DNA of 64,000 bases from positions 62,001-126,000 of the forward strand of contig NZ_AZUK01000001.1 in NCBI RefSeq assembly GCF_000527035.1. Direction: 5' to 3'. This stretch comes from Tolumonas lignilytica. Its GTDB lineage: Bacteria > Pseudomonadota > Gammaproteobacteria > Enterobacterales > Aeromonadaceae. Shown here piece after piece: positions 62,889-64,000 of this stretch. Below the pieces are notes generated by a model, which searched no databases, was not told the origin of the DNA, and saw nothing but the letters and a program-made list of their open reading frames with translations. The position numbers and the translations under genes were made by a program. The first letter of the stretch is position 1. Every line of letters begins with the position of its first letter.

Positions 62889-63676
62889 ACAAACAATTAA
62901 TCCATCAGAATCCCTGGGATGAACTGAAACAATTTACGGCCGCCAGAATTGCGTTAGGACGGACAGGCAGTAGCTTGCCAACCGAAGAATTGCTGAAATT
63001 TGGTCTGGCACATGCACAAGCCCGGGATGCCGTACACCAGCCCTTTGGTATAGACGCATTGGCAGAAGAATTGCATCAACAAGGATTTTCCACACTACAG
63101 GCCTATAGTGCGGCCGCTGATCGTGAAACCTATTTGCGTCGTCCCGATTTAGGTCGCGAATTGGCGAATGAATCACGTGAGTGGCTGAAACAACAGGCTG
63201 TTGAGCCGATAGAACTGGTGATCGTAGTGGGTGATGGCCTATCTTCTACTGCCATCCATCGCAATACCGTACCTTTTTTATTGGAGTTACGCCCGCGCCT
63301 TGAAGCACTCGGCATTGCAATCGGCCCCATTGTTCTAACCCGACAAGCTCGCGTCGCGATTGGCGATGACATTGCTGAGAGCCTGAAAGCAAAGGCAGTA
63401 GCGGTACTGATCGGTGAACGCCCGGGTTTATCCTCGCCTGACAGCATGGGAATTTATCTCACCTGGTCACCCCAGGTCGGTTTATTAGATTCCGAACGCA
63501 ATTGCATATCAAACGTGCGTCCAGAAGGTCTCAACTACCCTGAGGCCGCACATAAACTTAGCTGGCTGCTGGGAGAAGCATTTCGCCGCCAGATTAGCGG
63601 TATTAACCTCAAAGATGAAAGTGATAATTTTCCAGATATTTTGTTGCAATATAAAACATCAGCTACACTCATATAA
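62885..63676 (+). CDS. eutC: Ethanolamine ammonia-lyase small subunit
   Basis: A 263-residue small subunit that completes the cobalamin-binding active site with EutB. Typical segments are FTAARIALGRTGSSLPTEELLKFGLAHAQARDAVH at the start and VVGDGLSSTAIHRN and RVAIGDDIAE further on. It begins inside the last codon of eutB (ATGA overlap), so the two subunits are made in equal amounts. A terminator follows 58 bp after its stop. Confidence 0.95.
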   Translation: MNKQLIHQNPWDELKQFTAARIALGRTGSSLPTEELLKFGLAHAQARDAVHQPFGIDALAEELHQQGFSTLQAYSAAADRETYLRRPDLGRELANESREWLKQQAVEPIELVIVVGDGLSSTAIHRNTVPFLLELRPRLEALGIAIGPIVLTRQARVAIGDDIAESLKAKAVAVLIGERPGLSSPDSMGIYLTWSPQVGLLDSERNCISNVRPEGLNYPEAAHKLSWLLGEAFRRQISGINLKDESDNFPDILLQYKTSATLI

Positions 63677-63734
63677 GTCCATCGTCATCCATCATCTGTT
63701 GTTTTATATACTCCCCCGTTGTTCGATGTTATTT

Positions 63735-63761
63735 AAGGAGCCTCTGGCTCCTTTCTTTTTG
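63735..63761 (+). terminator. Terminator after eutC
   Basis: AAGGAGCC (63735-63742) pairs with GGCTCCTT (63746-63753), followed by TCTTTTT. Confidence 0.9.
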
Positions 63762-63878
63762 GGCATTTTAGAACTGAACAACAGATTTGTACGTATATCT
63801 TGATATGCATCATAATTTATTGACGATACCGCAAATAATGATGTAATTTTACTACATCTTTTAGGTGGAGACGTACCT

Positions 63879-64000
63879 ATGAAAATCGCATTATTTAGTG
63901 CCAAAGCATACGACCGCGACTATTTTGAACAAGCCAATCAGCCATTTGGTTATGAACTGGACTATTTCGATGTTCGCTTAGAACAAAAGACGCTACGTCT
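63879..64000 (+). CDS. ldhA: D-lactate dehydrogenase, start only
   Basis: Only the first 40 codons are in the window (MKIALFSAKAYDRDYFEQAN..., then DYFDVRLEQKT). This opening is characteristic of fermentative D-lactate dehydrogenase LdhA, which reduces pyruvate with NADH. Ribosome site AGGTGGAG at 63862-63869. The remainder is outside, so completeness cannot be judged. Confidence 0.85.
   Translation, partial: MKIALFSAKAYDRDYFEQANQPFGYELDYFDVRLEQKTLR

Overview
The window is chromosomal DNA of a gammaproteobacterium. The metG/apbC/udk/dcd neighbourhood, roxA, trxC, yciT, a two-gene eutBC set and a 2-ketogluconate/Entner-Doudoroff operon point to the Aeromonadales (Tolumonas/Aeromonas-like), but this is inferred from gene content and not proven. 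A dif-like site at 43021-43048, with FtsK-type octamers converging on it from both sides, suggests that the window spans the replication terminus.

Region 1 (1-23734) is host backbone. It starts with a transglutaminase / alpha-E / ATP-grasp operon on the minus strand. A VF530-type protein and a four-gene run follow (cupredoxin, LolA-like, SRPBCC, PPK2). Next come redox and stress genes: LysR, yhbP, trxC, katG, a second LysR, DoxX, yqjG and an esterase. The last block is ptxS facing the kguE-kguK-kguT-kguD-edd-eda operon, which imports 2-ketogluconate, converts it to 6-phosphogluconate and feeds the Entner-Doudoroff pathway. A perfect 16-bp PtxS-type operator lies in front of kguE, and a one-mismatch copy lies inside kguK. 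A decayed rhodanese gene (23502-23734) ends the region.

Region 2 (about 23.86-43.0 kb) is an AT-rich genomic island. At its right end sits a four-gene tyrosine-recombinase module (intA, tfp, intB, srap type), which is the hallmark of strand-biased circularizing integrative elements. The cargo is mostly antiviral or genome-conflict genes: a prokaryotic viperin fused by overlaps to a ParE-like gene and a 640-residue TPR gene; a PstI/BsuBI-type restriction-modification system with an extra PD-(D/E)XK-like gene; a methyltransferase plus HNH nuclease pair; and an XRE regulator with two matching operators. IS30 and IS21 pieces and a decayed small gene are also present. A 12-bp near-identical direct repeat lies near both ends (23858 and 42992).

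Region 3 (43021-64000) starts at dif. It continues with an unusual perfect 12-6-12 palindrome of recombinase-site form, a large HD-GYP sensor, a lone tyrosine recombinase, and then backbone: tyrB, azoR, an HD-domain protein, yciT, dcd, udk, apbC, metG, a DsbA-family protein, roxA, and an ethanolamine cluster (AraC regulator, permease, eutB, eutC). The window ends in the start of a D-lactate dehydrogenase gene.
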